The translations under genes and the position numbers were made by a program. This document shows, piece after piece, positions 14,076-21,934 of a stretch of DNA of 64,000 bases. Location: the NCBI GenBank assembly GCA_019638395.1, contig JAHBTX010000006.1, forward strand, positions 186,001 to 250,000, written 5' to 3'. Numbering within the stretch: position 1 is the stretch's first letter; the number at the start of each line of letters is the position of its first letter. Under the pieces are notes generated by a model. The model was not told the origin of the DNA. It saw only the letters and a list, made by a program, of their open reading frames with translations, and did no database searches. Source of the stretch: Cyclobacteriaceae bacterium. GTDB lineage: Bacteria > Bacteroidota > Bacteroidia > Cytophagales > Cyclobacteriaceae.

Positions 14076-15803
14076 ATGAAATCATTTGAAAGCCTGGGAC
14101 TTTCCGGGCAACTGGTGGAATCGATTCGCCAACTGGGTTTTGAATCCCCAACCCCGATTCAGGAAAAAGCAATTCCCATTTTATTACAAGGCAATTTAGA
14201 TCTGGTGGGCCTTGCCCAAACCGGAACCGGTAAAACAGCAGCCTTTGGTTTGCCTTTGCTGGAGTTGGTAAATGAAAACAACCGTGCCACACAGGCATTG
14301 GTTATTGCGCCTACGCGCGAGTTAAGTATGCAGATTACAAACGATCTTGAACGATTTTCGGCATCATTTAAAAAGCTAAACATTGTTACGGTATATGGCG
14401 GTGCCAGCATTCGCGATCAGATAACGAAAGTAAAACGCGGTGCACAAATTATTGTAGCCACACCCGGCCGCTTAATGGATTTACTTTCGCGCAAAGTAGT
14501 TGACCTATCCGCTATACAATACATTGTGCTTGACGAAGCCGATGAAATGTTAAACATGGGCTTTAAGGAAGATATAGACGAAATTCTTTCTACTACACCC
14601 GAAGAAAAAAATGTGTGGTTGTTTAGCGCCACCATGCCCCGCGAAGTGCGCGAGATTTCAAAGAACTACATGCGTAACCCGCAGGAGTTAACCATGGGCG
14701 AACGCAACCAGGGTAATGAAAACATCGATCACCAATACATGGTGGTAGATGAACGCGACAAATACCTGGCACTAAAACGGTTTGTGGACAATACACCTGA
14801 TATCTATGGCGTAGTTTTTTGTCGCACAAAAATTGATACCCAAAAAATTGCTGAGCATTTGATTAAAGATGGTTATAGTGCAGACCCTTTGCATGGCGAC
14901 CTTACCCAACAGCAACGCGACCGGGTAATGAAAAGCTTTAAAAATAAAACATTACAATTGCTGGTTGCTACCGATGTGGCCGCACGCGGTATTGATGTGA
15001 GTAACCTCACGCATGTAATACACATGAACATGCCCGATGAAATGGAGTACTACACACACCGAAGCGGGCGCACCGCCCGGGCTGGTAAAAAAGGAATTTC
15101 GATTGCCATTGTTTCCAAACGCGAGATTGGAAGAATACAACAAGTGGAGCGCAGTATTAAACGGAAGTTTACACGCATCAATGTGCCTACGGGTGATGAA
15201 GTTTGCCAGAATAAATTACTGGCGCTGGTACACAAAGTAAAGCAGGTAGAAGTGAATGAAGAAGAAATTGATTCTTTCTTGCCAGAAGTTTATCATGAAC
15301 TTAAGGACTTAACCAAAGAAGATATTATTAAACGCTTTGCATCTATTGAGTTTAACCGCTTTCTGGAATACTATCGCGATGCGCGCGACCTTAACAAATC
15401 TGAAAAGAAAACATTTGAGTTTGCTGAAGAAGATGATCGGTACACAACTGGCGATCGTGTATTTATTAACGTAGGCAAAATGGATGGCCTCGAAAAGGGC
15501 AGCTTGTTAGACCTGATTGTTGATTTTGGTGAAGTAGATAAAAAAGTAATTGGCAAGATTGATCTGAAGGGTGCCTACTCCTTTTTCGAACTGGAGAAAG
15601 GTGTATTTGAAAAAGTAATGAAAAACTTTGAAGGGGTTGAACTTCGTGGCCGCCAAGTGCGATTAGAGCTAACAGCTCCGCACAAAGAAAAATATTCCGA
15701 CAAAAAGAAAGAACGGTTTTATAGTACGAAGGGAAAGAGTGGTAGCCGTGAAACTGAAAGCCGGTATAAAGGCAGAGATGCTGGGAAGCGGAAGAGGTAT
15801 TGA
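14076..15803 (+). CDS. deaD: DEAD-box RNA helicase with DbpA-type RNA-binding domain
   Basis: 575 residues. All core motifs are visible: Q motif (GFESPTPIQ), motif I AQTGTGKT (47-54), PTRELS, TPGRL, DEAD near 153, SATMP, ATDVAARGID and HRSGRTARAG. A DbpA RNA-binding domain lies near residues 460-540 (RVFINVGKMDGLEKGSLLDL), followed by a basic tail rich in Lys, Arg and Ser. Such enzymes unwind RNA during ribosome assembly and cold adaptation. Its own promoter box and a strong terminator (15832..15864) make it a single-gene unit. Confidence 0.9.
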   Translation: MKSFESLGLSGQLVESIRQLGFESPTPIQEKAIPILLQGNLDLVGLAQTGTGKTAAFGLPLLELVNENNRATQALVIAPTRELSMQITNDLERFSASFKKLNIVTVYGGASIRDQITKVKRGAQIIVATPGRLMDLLSRKVVDLSAIQYIVLDEADEMLNMGFKEDIDEILSTTPEEKNVWLFSATMPREVREISKNYMRNPQELTMGERNQGNENIDHQYMVVDERDKYLALKRFVDNTPDIYGVVFCRTKIDTQKIAEHLIKDGYSADPLHGDLTQQQRDRVMKSFKNKTLQLLVATDVAARGIDVSNLTHVIHMNMPDEMEYYTHRSGRTARAGKKGISIAIVSKREIGRIQQVERSIKRKFTRINVPTGDEVCQNKLLALVHKVKQVEVNEEEIDSFLPEVYHELKDLTKEDIIKRFASIEFNRFLEYYRDARDLNKSEKKTFEFAEEDDRYTTGDRVFINVGKMDGLEKGSLLDLIVDFGEVDKKVIGKIDLKGAYSFFELEKGVFEKVMKNFEGVELRGRQVRLELTAPHKEKYSDKKKERFYSTKGKSGSRETESRYKGRDAGKRKRY

Positions 15804-15831
15804 TCGATTGTTAACCTATATTTTTCAGGGC

Positions 15832-15864
15832 AGGCATATCTAAGTTTGATATGCCTGTTTTTTG
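15832..15864 (+). terminator. Rho-independent terminator of the helicase gene
   Basis: Perfect stem CAGGCATATC/GATATGCCTG with a 7-base loop and a TTTTTT run, just downstream of the helicase stop. Confidence 0.9.
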
Positions 15865-15870
15865 GCGTAC

Positions 15871-17112
15871 TTAATCTGCGGCCATACCACCTTTTACGGA
15901 TTGAATTGCTTCAACACCCACTACCAATCCGTTTGCAATAAAATTATTTCCAGCGATGAGCTTTGAAATGGTAAATGTTGGTTGGTGCCCTTCTAAATGG
16001 GTAATGGCGATTAACCGCTCTGCCCCGTGCGAAGTCATAAACAAATCACCCACTTCAATTTTTTGAATACTTTCAAACCCTTCGTATTGTGCAGAATGAG
16101 CAGGCTGAAGGGAAGCCCATCCTTTATGAAGTAACTGGTAAGGATGATCTTGGGTGGAGGTAACGGTTAGCCCGCTTTCAAATTGATAGGTAACCAAACC
16201 ATGGTGCGTTACGCTCTCCAACTTTTCGATGGTGGCGGGTTTTAGTTTCTGCGTGGCAAAATCCAGGTAGTAAATTCGATCTCCGATTTTTAAGTCTTCA
16301 ATGTTGCGGGTTGTATTATCGGCCATCAAGATTTGAGTTCCCTTGGCGAAACAATGCACATCCAGTCCGTCAAAAAATAATTCAGCGATTACGGTGTCAT
16401 CGTATTTTGCGCCCTTGTAAACTTCCACAATTTCAAACTTCAAGGTCCAATCGGGTTTGCCTTGAAGTTTTGAAAGGTCTTCGCGGTTTGCATTACCGAG
16501 TGGTTCTACCTTAAATGTTTGCAAGGCTCTTTCATCTTTCAGATTAAGAATGGCATACGGCTTATTGTTGACATACATTTTTAATTTCTTCACACGTGCG
16601 TTATTGGTCCACGCAACCTGACTTTTTACAAAACCATTGGCAATTATAATATCCGTAACGCGGGGTGCTGCTGCTCCAAAGGTGTATTCCAGGTATTCGC
16701 CAATGCCGATACCGGCCGCACCTTCTACCCATGCGGTTTTATAAGAAAAGTCGTGGGCGTTTTTAGCTTCGTAGGTGTTGGTGCCCTGGGCTTTTAAATA
16801 GCTGGAGGCCGTTACTTTTTTAGGACCATCGCCACAATACCAACTGCAGCCATCGCCTATGCTGGCCCAGTAATCCTGGTGGGTTTCATCTACTGCTGAG
16901 TAGGCTTTTTTTTCTGCAGGCGTTAGGTCGTCATACTTTGTACCGGCAGATAGTTTATCATCAATCTTCTGAAATAAAACCAAAGCTTCGTTAAATGCTT
17001 TCTCACCTTCGGCACTGAGTGCAAGAGGTGTTACGGTGGTGGGCTGTAATTCTTTTAGCTGACCCATAGCAATTTGCGCCATGAGTAATAAGACTAATGC
17101 CAGGGTTTTCAT
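15871..17112 (-). CDS. Secreted protein with discoidin-like domain and C-terminal Hint domain
   Basis: 413 residues with a signal peptide (to about residue 17). Residues 80-250 resemble the NADase-type/discoidin-like glycan-binding domain (GDGCSWYCGDG, then a YLEYTFG strand). From Cys254 a Hint (hedgehog/intein) domain follows: CFAKGTQILMADN at its start, the TxxH motif TQDH at 320-323, VGDLFMT, and FIANGLVV near 391-398. Only about 15 residues follow, so there is no real C-extein. The Cys and His needed for an N-S acyl shift are present, so self-cleavage or self-attachment is possible. Likely periplasmic or extracellular. Confidence 0.75.
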   Translation of the reverse strand: MKTLALVLLLMAQIAMGQLKELQPTTVTPLALSAEGEKAFNEALVLFQKIDDKLSAGTKYDDLTPAEKKAYSAVDETHQDYWASIGDGCSWYCGDGPKKVTASSYLKAQGTNTYEAKNAHDFSYKTAWVEGAAGIGIGEYLEYTFGAAAPRVTDIIIANGFVKSQVAWTNNARVKKLKMYVNNKPYAILNLKDERALQTFKVEPLGNANREDLSKLQGKPDWTLKFEIVEVYKGAKYDDTVIAELFFDGLDVHCFAKGTQILMADNTTRNIEDLKIGDRIYYLDFATQKLKPATIEKLESVTHHGLVTYQFESGLTVTSTQDHPYQLLHKGWASLQPAHSAQYEGFESIQKIEVGDLFMTSHGAERLIAITHLEGHQPTFTISKLIAGNNFIANGLVVGVEAIQSVKGGMAAD

Positions 17113-17428
17113 AGGTGAAGTTTTTGAAATGAGGTTTACGAAGTTAGGAAAAGGAATTTATATAGACTACATATCCCAAACCACAAAGACCCGAAGGCAC
17201 AACTGTTCACGAAGGTTTTTATCCTACGCAGGGTCTCCGCTTCGGAACCCTGCGTTAAAAATACGTTTCGTAAGCGGAAGACCTGACTGCAAACTAGAAT
17301 ATTTTGGCCCTGTTTTGTTGATTGTGCTAACCGGAGTATCGTGGTATTGGCGGCCTGCGGATAAAAAGTTGGTTGTTAATTCATAACTTATCCGCCATGT
17401 TTCATGCTTACTGTAAACTGAATAAACT
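17113..17428. other. 316-bp intergenic region with one hairpin
   Basis: Divergent intergenic space between the Hint-domain gene and the DUF4256 gene. It holds the perfect hairpin at 17226..17255; otherwise there is no open frame with support and no clear promoter consensus. Confidence 0.6.
17226..17255. repeat. Solitary hairpin related to the array repeat's left module
   Basis: ACGCAGGGT/ACCCTGCGT perfect 9-bp stem with an inner TCCG/CGGA stem. Read on the plus strand it gives CTCCGCTTCGGAACCCTGCG then TTAAAAAT. The array hairpin on its minus strand reads CTCCCGCCTCGGGGACACTG then CGTTAGAAA, with the same plan and shared flanks. It may be a dispersed genomic palindrome family. Confidence 0.6.
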
Positions 17429-17995
17429 ATGAAAGGTCAAAAACTGAAACTCACTTCCGAACAGCGAAAGGAGTTATTAGAGATTTTGGAAATCCGGTTT
17501 AACAAAAATACGCATCGGCATAAGGGTATTGACTGGACTAAAGTTCGGGCGCGTTTAGAAACAAAACCCGATAAACTATGGTCGTTATACGAAATGGAAA
17601 AAACCGGAGGCGAACCTGATGTAACCGGTTACGATAAAAAAGCAGATGTTTATACTTTTTGCGATTGTGCGCCCGAAACCCCGAAAGGCCGCAGAAGTAT
17701 TTGTTACGATCACGAAGCACTTGAATCCCGTAAGGAACATAAGCCCGCCAACAGTGCGGTGCAAATGGCAAGCGACATGGGTATTGACTTATTAACGGAA
17801 GAAGCGTACCGGCAACTTCAAAAACTTGAAATGCTGGATACTAAAACTTCCAGTTGGATTAAAACTCCGGCCGACATTCGGAAAATGGGTGGTGCTTTAT
17901 TTTGCGATTACCGGTTCGGGCATGTGTTTGTGTATCACAACGGTGCTGAATCGTACTATGCTGCACGGGGTTTCAGGGGAATGTTGAAGGTTTAA
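17429..17995 (+). CDS. DUF4256 family protein
   Basis: 188 residues, full length for DUF4256. Characteristic parts are RFNKNTHRHKGIDW near the start, CDCAPETPKGRRS and a CYDHEALESR motif in the middle (conserved Cys and His), and FCDYRFGHVFVYHNGAESYY near the end. Cytoplasmic, no signal. The function of the family is unknown. It stands alone between oppositely oriented neighbours and its stop codon abuts that of the DUF1080 gene. Confidence 0.8.
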   Translation: MKGQKLKLTSEQRKELLEILEIRFNKNTHRHKGIDWTKVRARLETKPDKLWSLYEMEKTGGEPDVTGYDKKADVYTFCDCAPETPKGRRSICYDHEALESRKEHKPANSAVQMASDMGIDLLTEEAYRQLQKLEMLDTKTSSWIKTPADIRKMGGALFCDYRFGHVFVYHNGAESYYAARGFRGMLKV

Positions 17996-18919
17996 CTAGT
18001 TAGCCGGAGTAATTACAATATTGCGGAAATCGATTGGCCCATGGTCGCCCTGAAACATAATGGGGCCGGGTTCATTTTCTTTGTTATCGATGGCGCCACC
18101 CGTAATGCCGGGTATTTCCTGATTGGAGATAATGGTAATGCCATTGGCTACCACCGTTACCATTCTTCCAACTAATGTTATATCATAGGTTTGCCACTCG
18201 CCAGCATCTTTGGCAGCCATTACATTGGGTGTAAGAAATCCATAGATTGCCCCGAAGTAGCCCTTCCAGGGTTCTTTACCTTTATCGTCTTCAATTTGTA
18301 CTTCGTAGCGGCCACGCAGGTAAACACCACTGTTGCTTCCTTTTTCATACCTAAACTCTACGTGCAACTTAAAGTCGGTAAAGGTTTTTTCACTTACCAG
18401 GTTGCTGCCAGATTGTAAGCTGCGCAAAATTCCACCTTCTACTATCCATTGATTGGGGCCTAATGCTTTCCATCCGGTAAGGTCTTTTCCGTTAAAAAGA
18501 TTTATGGGTTCGCCCCAAACCGGTTCGATGTTTCTTTTTAATGCTGGAATTCGAGTGCCTGTCCAGTTATATTTTTTACCATCGGTATAAACCATAACAC
18601 CTTTCAATGTTTCGCCCACTAATTCGCCTTTAAAATCCATATTACGATCGCCCGGTTCCCATTGTGGAGGTATGGAGAAATTAAATTTATCATGGTCGGT
18701 ATTGATTACCGAGATGGGCCTTGCGCTGCCAAAGGCATAAACAAATCGGCCAACCAACGTTTTATGGCCAGAGTGCTCTATCTCTAACCACGAGGGCAAC
18801 TGCAAGCCTTCCTTTTCAATGAGCAGGTTCCAGCGGCCTTCCAGTTTATTTTGAGCTTGAGCGGCAAAGGTAACTACTACAAGTAGTACGTTGATTGTAA
18901 AGCGAAGGTAGGTTTTCAT
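17996..18919 (-). CDS. Secreted DUF1080 (3-keto-disaccharide hydrolase-like) protein
   Basis: 307 residues from the ATG at 18919, which gives a proper signal peptide (MKTYLRFTINVLLVVVTFAA, cut near AQAQ); an upstream ATG at 18937 is less likely. Residues 30-120 form a small beta domain. Residues about 130-307 are a DUF1080 jelly roll: LFNGKDLTGWKALG, FRYEKGSNSGVYLRGRYEVQ, and GPIMFQGDHGPIDFRNI at the end. Members act on 3-keto-glycosides or bind glycans in the periplasm. Confidence 0.8.
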   Translation of the reverse strand: MKTYLRFTINVLLVVVTFAAQAQNKLEGRWNLLIEKEGLQLPSWLEIEHSGHKTLVGRFVYAFGSARPISVINTDHDKFNFSIPPQWEPGDRNMDFKGELVGETLKGVMVYTDGKKYNWTGTRIPALKRNIEPVWGEPINLFNGKDLTGWKALGPNQWIVEGGILRSLQSGSNLVSEKTFTDFKLHVEFRYEKGSNSGVYLRGRYEVQIEDDKGKEPWKGYFGAIYGFLTPNVMAAKDAGEWQTYDITLVGRMVTVVANGITIISNQEIPGITGGAIDNKENEPGPIMFQGDHGPIDFRNIVITPAN

Positions 18920-18980
18920 GTTTGTAATCGTTAACACGTTTTAATGCGAAGAAATTTATAAAATTGAATGTATAAATAAT

Positions 18981-19409
18981 TCAATGCCCACCTTTTACAT
19001 AAGCCCAGCCGCTTTCCTGTTTCAGTGTAAGTTCAATCATAGCCGAGGGCACAACTGTTGATGTCTTGAGCAAATCTTCAGCTTTCAGGTTTTTGCGTTT
19101 CATGGTATTACCACAGGCAGCAAACACAACACCCTTGCTGCTCCATTCGGTTACTTGTGCCGATGCCTTGGAGGTTTTGGAAATCAATAAATCCAAACCT
19201 GGCCCATGACACACTACTTCAATTTGAGCATTAGGCCAAGCTGTACGAATATTTTTTACCTGCCCAACAATGGAGGACTGCGACAGGGAATCGCTATCGG
19301 TAAACTGCATTACAATTTTATGGGTGTTCATGTCTACCACGCCATTGGTTTGTTGTGCAAACAACGCTGTTGAAAAAGTAACAAGAGCAATAAGTATAAT
19401 CGCTTTCAT
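18981..19409 (-). CDS. Exported DsrE-family protein
   Basis: 142 residues with a signal peptide (MKAIILIALVTFSTALFAQQ). The rest is a DsrE/DsrF-like domain with IEVVCHGPGLDLL and a single conserved Cys in VVFAACGNTMKRKN. DsrE proteins take part in sulfur relay, but exported members like this one have no fixed role; the lone Cys suggests thiol chemistry in the periplasm. No obvious operon partner. Confidence 0.75.
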   Translation of the reverse strand: MKAIILIALVTFSTALFAQQTNGVVDMNTHKIVMQFTDSDSLSQSSIVGQVKNIRTAWPNAQIEVVCHGPGLDLLISKTSKASAQVTEWSSKGVVFAACGNTMKRKNLKAEDLLKTSTVVPSAMIELTLKQESGWAYVKGGH

Positions 19410-19466
19410 AGAGATTTAATTTTAGAATCAAGATAGAGAGTTTGGGCACCAATGCCAAACAACTTT

Positions 19467-20420
19467 TCACGGGTGATTGTGCAAGGCAAACTCTAAGGCT
19501 CTTACTTCCATCCAATTAGTTTTATTTCCAGCTAACGAAAATCCAACATGGCCACCACGAGCGGGTATTTCCAGGTGCAGATAGGAGTGTTGCATAGCCA
19601 GTTCAATCGGATAGCAAGCCGCAGGTAAAAATGGATCGTTATTGGCATTAATGAGCAGCACGGGTAACTTAATATTTTCTAAATGTGGATTGCAGCTGGC
19701 ACGTGCATAAAAATCATCGGCATTGGTAAAGCCATGCAGGGGTGCGGTGTACCGGGTATCAAATTCACGAAAGGTGGTAATGGTTTTAAAGTTTTTAGCT
19801 GAAAGCAGGTTTGGAAACTGTTTGGCTTTCGCCTGAATCTTGTTCTCTAACTTTTTTAAGAAGCGATTCAGGTAAAATTTGTTTTGTGGCTTATCCAATT
19901 CGGCAGCGCTGGAGCCCAGATCGCAAGGCACCGAAAAGGTAATAGCGGATTTTATTACTTCAGAGGGGATTCGTTCACCAAGATACTTGAGCGTCATGCT
20001 GCCGCCCATACTAAAACCAACTAACACAATATGTTTGTAATTCTTTTCAATAGCATGATTAACTACTGCTGCCAGATCTTCTGTAGCACCGTGATGATAA
20101 AAACGGGGCAACCGGTTTATTACACCACTGCAGCCGCGACAGTTCCACGCGAGTGCATCCCAACCATTTGCGAAGAAATGGGCTGCTATACCTTTTGTAT
20201 AATGACGTTCGCTATTACCCTCCAATCCGTGCGAAATGATTACTAATTTTTTGCGATGCGCTTGCATCCAGTCAAGATCAAGAAAATCGCCATCGGGTAA
20301 TTCTAAGCGTTCGCGTTGATAAACTCCTGATACCTTTCGGAACAGACTGGGCACAACTGTTTCGAGGTGTGGATTAAATAAGTAGAACGGAGCTTTGTAT
20401 TCAGATTGTAGCAGCGGCAT
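19467..20420 (-). CDS. YheT-type alpha/beta hydrolase
   Basis: 317 residues from the ATG at 20420, which overlaps the stop of the acetyltransferase gene by one base (TAATG); a longer form from 20483 would overlap more. It has the alpha/beta hydrolase fold: oxyanion segment SHGLEGNS, nucleophile elbow GFSMGGS, acid in NANNDPFLP and a His in RGGHVGF. NPHLETVVPSLFRK near the start is typical of the YheT/ABHD1-3 family of carboxyl esterases. The substrate is unknown. Confidence 0.85.
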   Translation of the reverse strand: MPLLQSEYKAPFYLFNPHLETVVPSLFRKVSGVYQRERLELPDGDFLDLDWMQAHRKKLVIISHGLEGNSERHYTKGIAAHFFANGWDALAWNCRGCSGVINRLPRFYHHGATEDLAAVVNHAIEKNYKHIVLVGFSMGGSMTLKYLGERIPSEVIKSAITFSVPCDLGSSAAELDKPQNKFYLNRFLKKLENKIQAKAKQFPNLLSAKNFKTITTFREFDTRYTAPLHGFTNADDFYARASCNPHLENIKLPVLLINANNDPFLPAACYPIELAMQHSYLHLEIPARGGHVGFSLAGNKTNWMEVRALEFALHNHP

Positions 20421-20704
20421 TAATGACTGAGTACATCGTGAATTTCCGGGGTGCGATCGAACGTTGCTTTCGCAAACGGGCACAAGGGTAAGATTTTAAT
20501 GTTGTGCTGGCGTGCATATTCTACGGCAGCTAAAACCAATTTTTTTCCGGCACCGGAGCCACGCAATTTCTCTGATACTTCTGTATGATCAATAATAATT
20601 AACGCATCTCCGGCTTTTGAATAGGTCATTTCACCTAAGCGTTCGCCATTTTCTTCTATCAGAAAGGCACCTTTGCTTCCGTGTTCAATTTGTTTAATGT
20701 TCAT
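20420..20704 (-). CDS. YjdJ-type GNAT acetyltransferase
   Basis: 94 residues from the ATG at 20704, ten bases after the MFS stop; an ATG at 20734 would overlap the MFS gene. It is a small single-domain GNAT of the YidJ/YjdJ kind: GEMTYSK strand, acetyl-CoA loop KLRGSGAGKKLV and the C-terminal CPFAKATFDRTPE. The family is widespread, with unknown acceptors. It sits between MFS and hydrolase genes in a compact three-gene run. Confidence 0.8.
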   Translation of the reverse strand: MNIKQIEHGSKGAFLIEENGERLGEMTYSKAGDALIIIDHTEVSEKLRGSGAGKKLVLAAVEYARQHNIKILPLCPFAKATFDRTPEIHDVLSH

Positions 20705-20714
20705 AGCTGTTAGT

Positions 20715-21848
20715 TTAGGATTTGTATCGTACACTAAGAAATGTCATAATTATAAACAAAGCTGCCACCAGGCCTAAGGCAATTCGTAAGGTGTACCAAT
20801 CGGCTAACAAACCTATTAAGGGTGGGCCAAATAAAAAACCGGAATATCCTACTGTTGTAACCATAGCCAGGCCAACACCGGGCGGAAGCCCTTTTGCATT
20901 TCCGGCAATACTATAAGCAATGGGTACTATGGCAGACAAACCAATTCCGGTTAAGAAGAATCCGGCAATTGCCGGGTATGGCGTAGGAAAGCCCAGTATA
21001 ATTAGAATACCAAGTGTGGCAATCAGGCCGCATCCAATCATTAAGTTTTTATCGCCCCAGCGCAGGCGAGCTGAGTCGCCAAAAATTCTACCGGTTGTCA
21101 TAGCCAATGCAAATGTGGTTAAACCTGCAGGGGCAAAAGCTTCACTGGCTCGCGCTATGTGTTGCATATAATTGGTACTCCAATCGGCCATAGCGCCTTC
21201 GCCAAGCATGCAACAAAAAGCAATTACACCAATACTTACCATAGCAGCATTTGGTAACCGAAATGCAGGGCCTTCTGATTTTTTTTCCTGCGGCTTATCG
21301 TGAATAAGATGATAGCGCGCCCAGGCAGCACCCATTAAGCCACACACGGTAATAATACTTAAGTGCAGGAACAGGCTTGTTTCCAACTTTACAAAGAACG
21401 CCCCACAACCAGCGCCAATCGCCATGCCTATGCTGAATAAAGCGTGGAAAGAAGTCATGATTGGTTTGCGGTATTGTTGCTCAACCATTACGGCCTGCGC
21501 ATTCATGGAAACATCCAGCATGCCTGCAGTAATGCCCATTACAAAAAATACCAGCAATAAACCGCTAATGCCCGGCAGTGCTAATGTAAGTGGAACCAAC
21601 GGAACAAAAACACAGTATAGAAAAGCTGAAGCAATGGTAATGCTGCGGCTGCCATTGCGAATGATTAACCAGCCTGTAAAAGGCATGGCCATTAATGCAC
21701 CCAGCGAAGTAGCTAAGAGTACAAACCCAAACGTTCCATTATCTACCCGAAACAACTCCTGCACTTTAGGAAAGCGAGCAGCGAGGTTGGCATGCACAAA
21801 TCCATTTACAAAAAAAAGCAGTTTAACGGCAACGCGGGCTGGAGTCAC
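20715..21848 (-). CDS. MFS transporter (YbjJ/FucP-like)
   Basis: 377 residues with about 12 hydrophobic segments. FVNGFVHANLAARFPKVQEL at the N-terminus and GMLDVSMNAQAVMVEQQY near residue 110 are typical of the YbjJ group of the major facilitator superfamily. Inner membrane. The substrate is not known; relatives are annotated as sugar or drug exporters. First gene of a run with the GNAT and the YheT-type hydrolase. Confidence 0.8.
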   Translation of the reverse strand: MTPARVAVKLLFFVNGFVHANLAARFPKVQELFRVDNGTFGFVLLATSLGALMAMPFTGWLIIRNGSRSITIASAFLYCVFVPLVPLTLALPGISGLLLVFFVMGITAGMLDVSMNAQAVMVEQQYRKPIMTSFHALFSIGMAIGAGCGAFFVKLETSLFLHLSIITVCGLMGAAWARYHLIHDKPQEKKSEGPAFRLPNAAMVSIGVIAFCCMLGEGAMADWSTNYMQHIARASEAFAPAGLTTFALAMTTGRIFGDSARLRWGDKNLMIGCGLIATLGILIILGFPTPYPAIAGFFLTGIGLSAIVPIAYSIAGNAKGLPPGVGLAMVTTVGYSGFLFGPPLIGLLADWYTLRIALGLVAALFIIMTFLSVRYKS

Positions 21849-21934
21849 AATGGTAGAAAATGATTTTCAAGGTAAAGAATAAATAATATGCAGCAGGTGT
21901 ACGATTAAAATAAAATTTAATTCAACCGATTGAA

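Noticed and set aside
16254-17112. The Hint domain protein as a true intein
   Set aside because: There is no C-terminal His-Asn splice end and almost no C-extein, so protein splicing is not expected.
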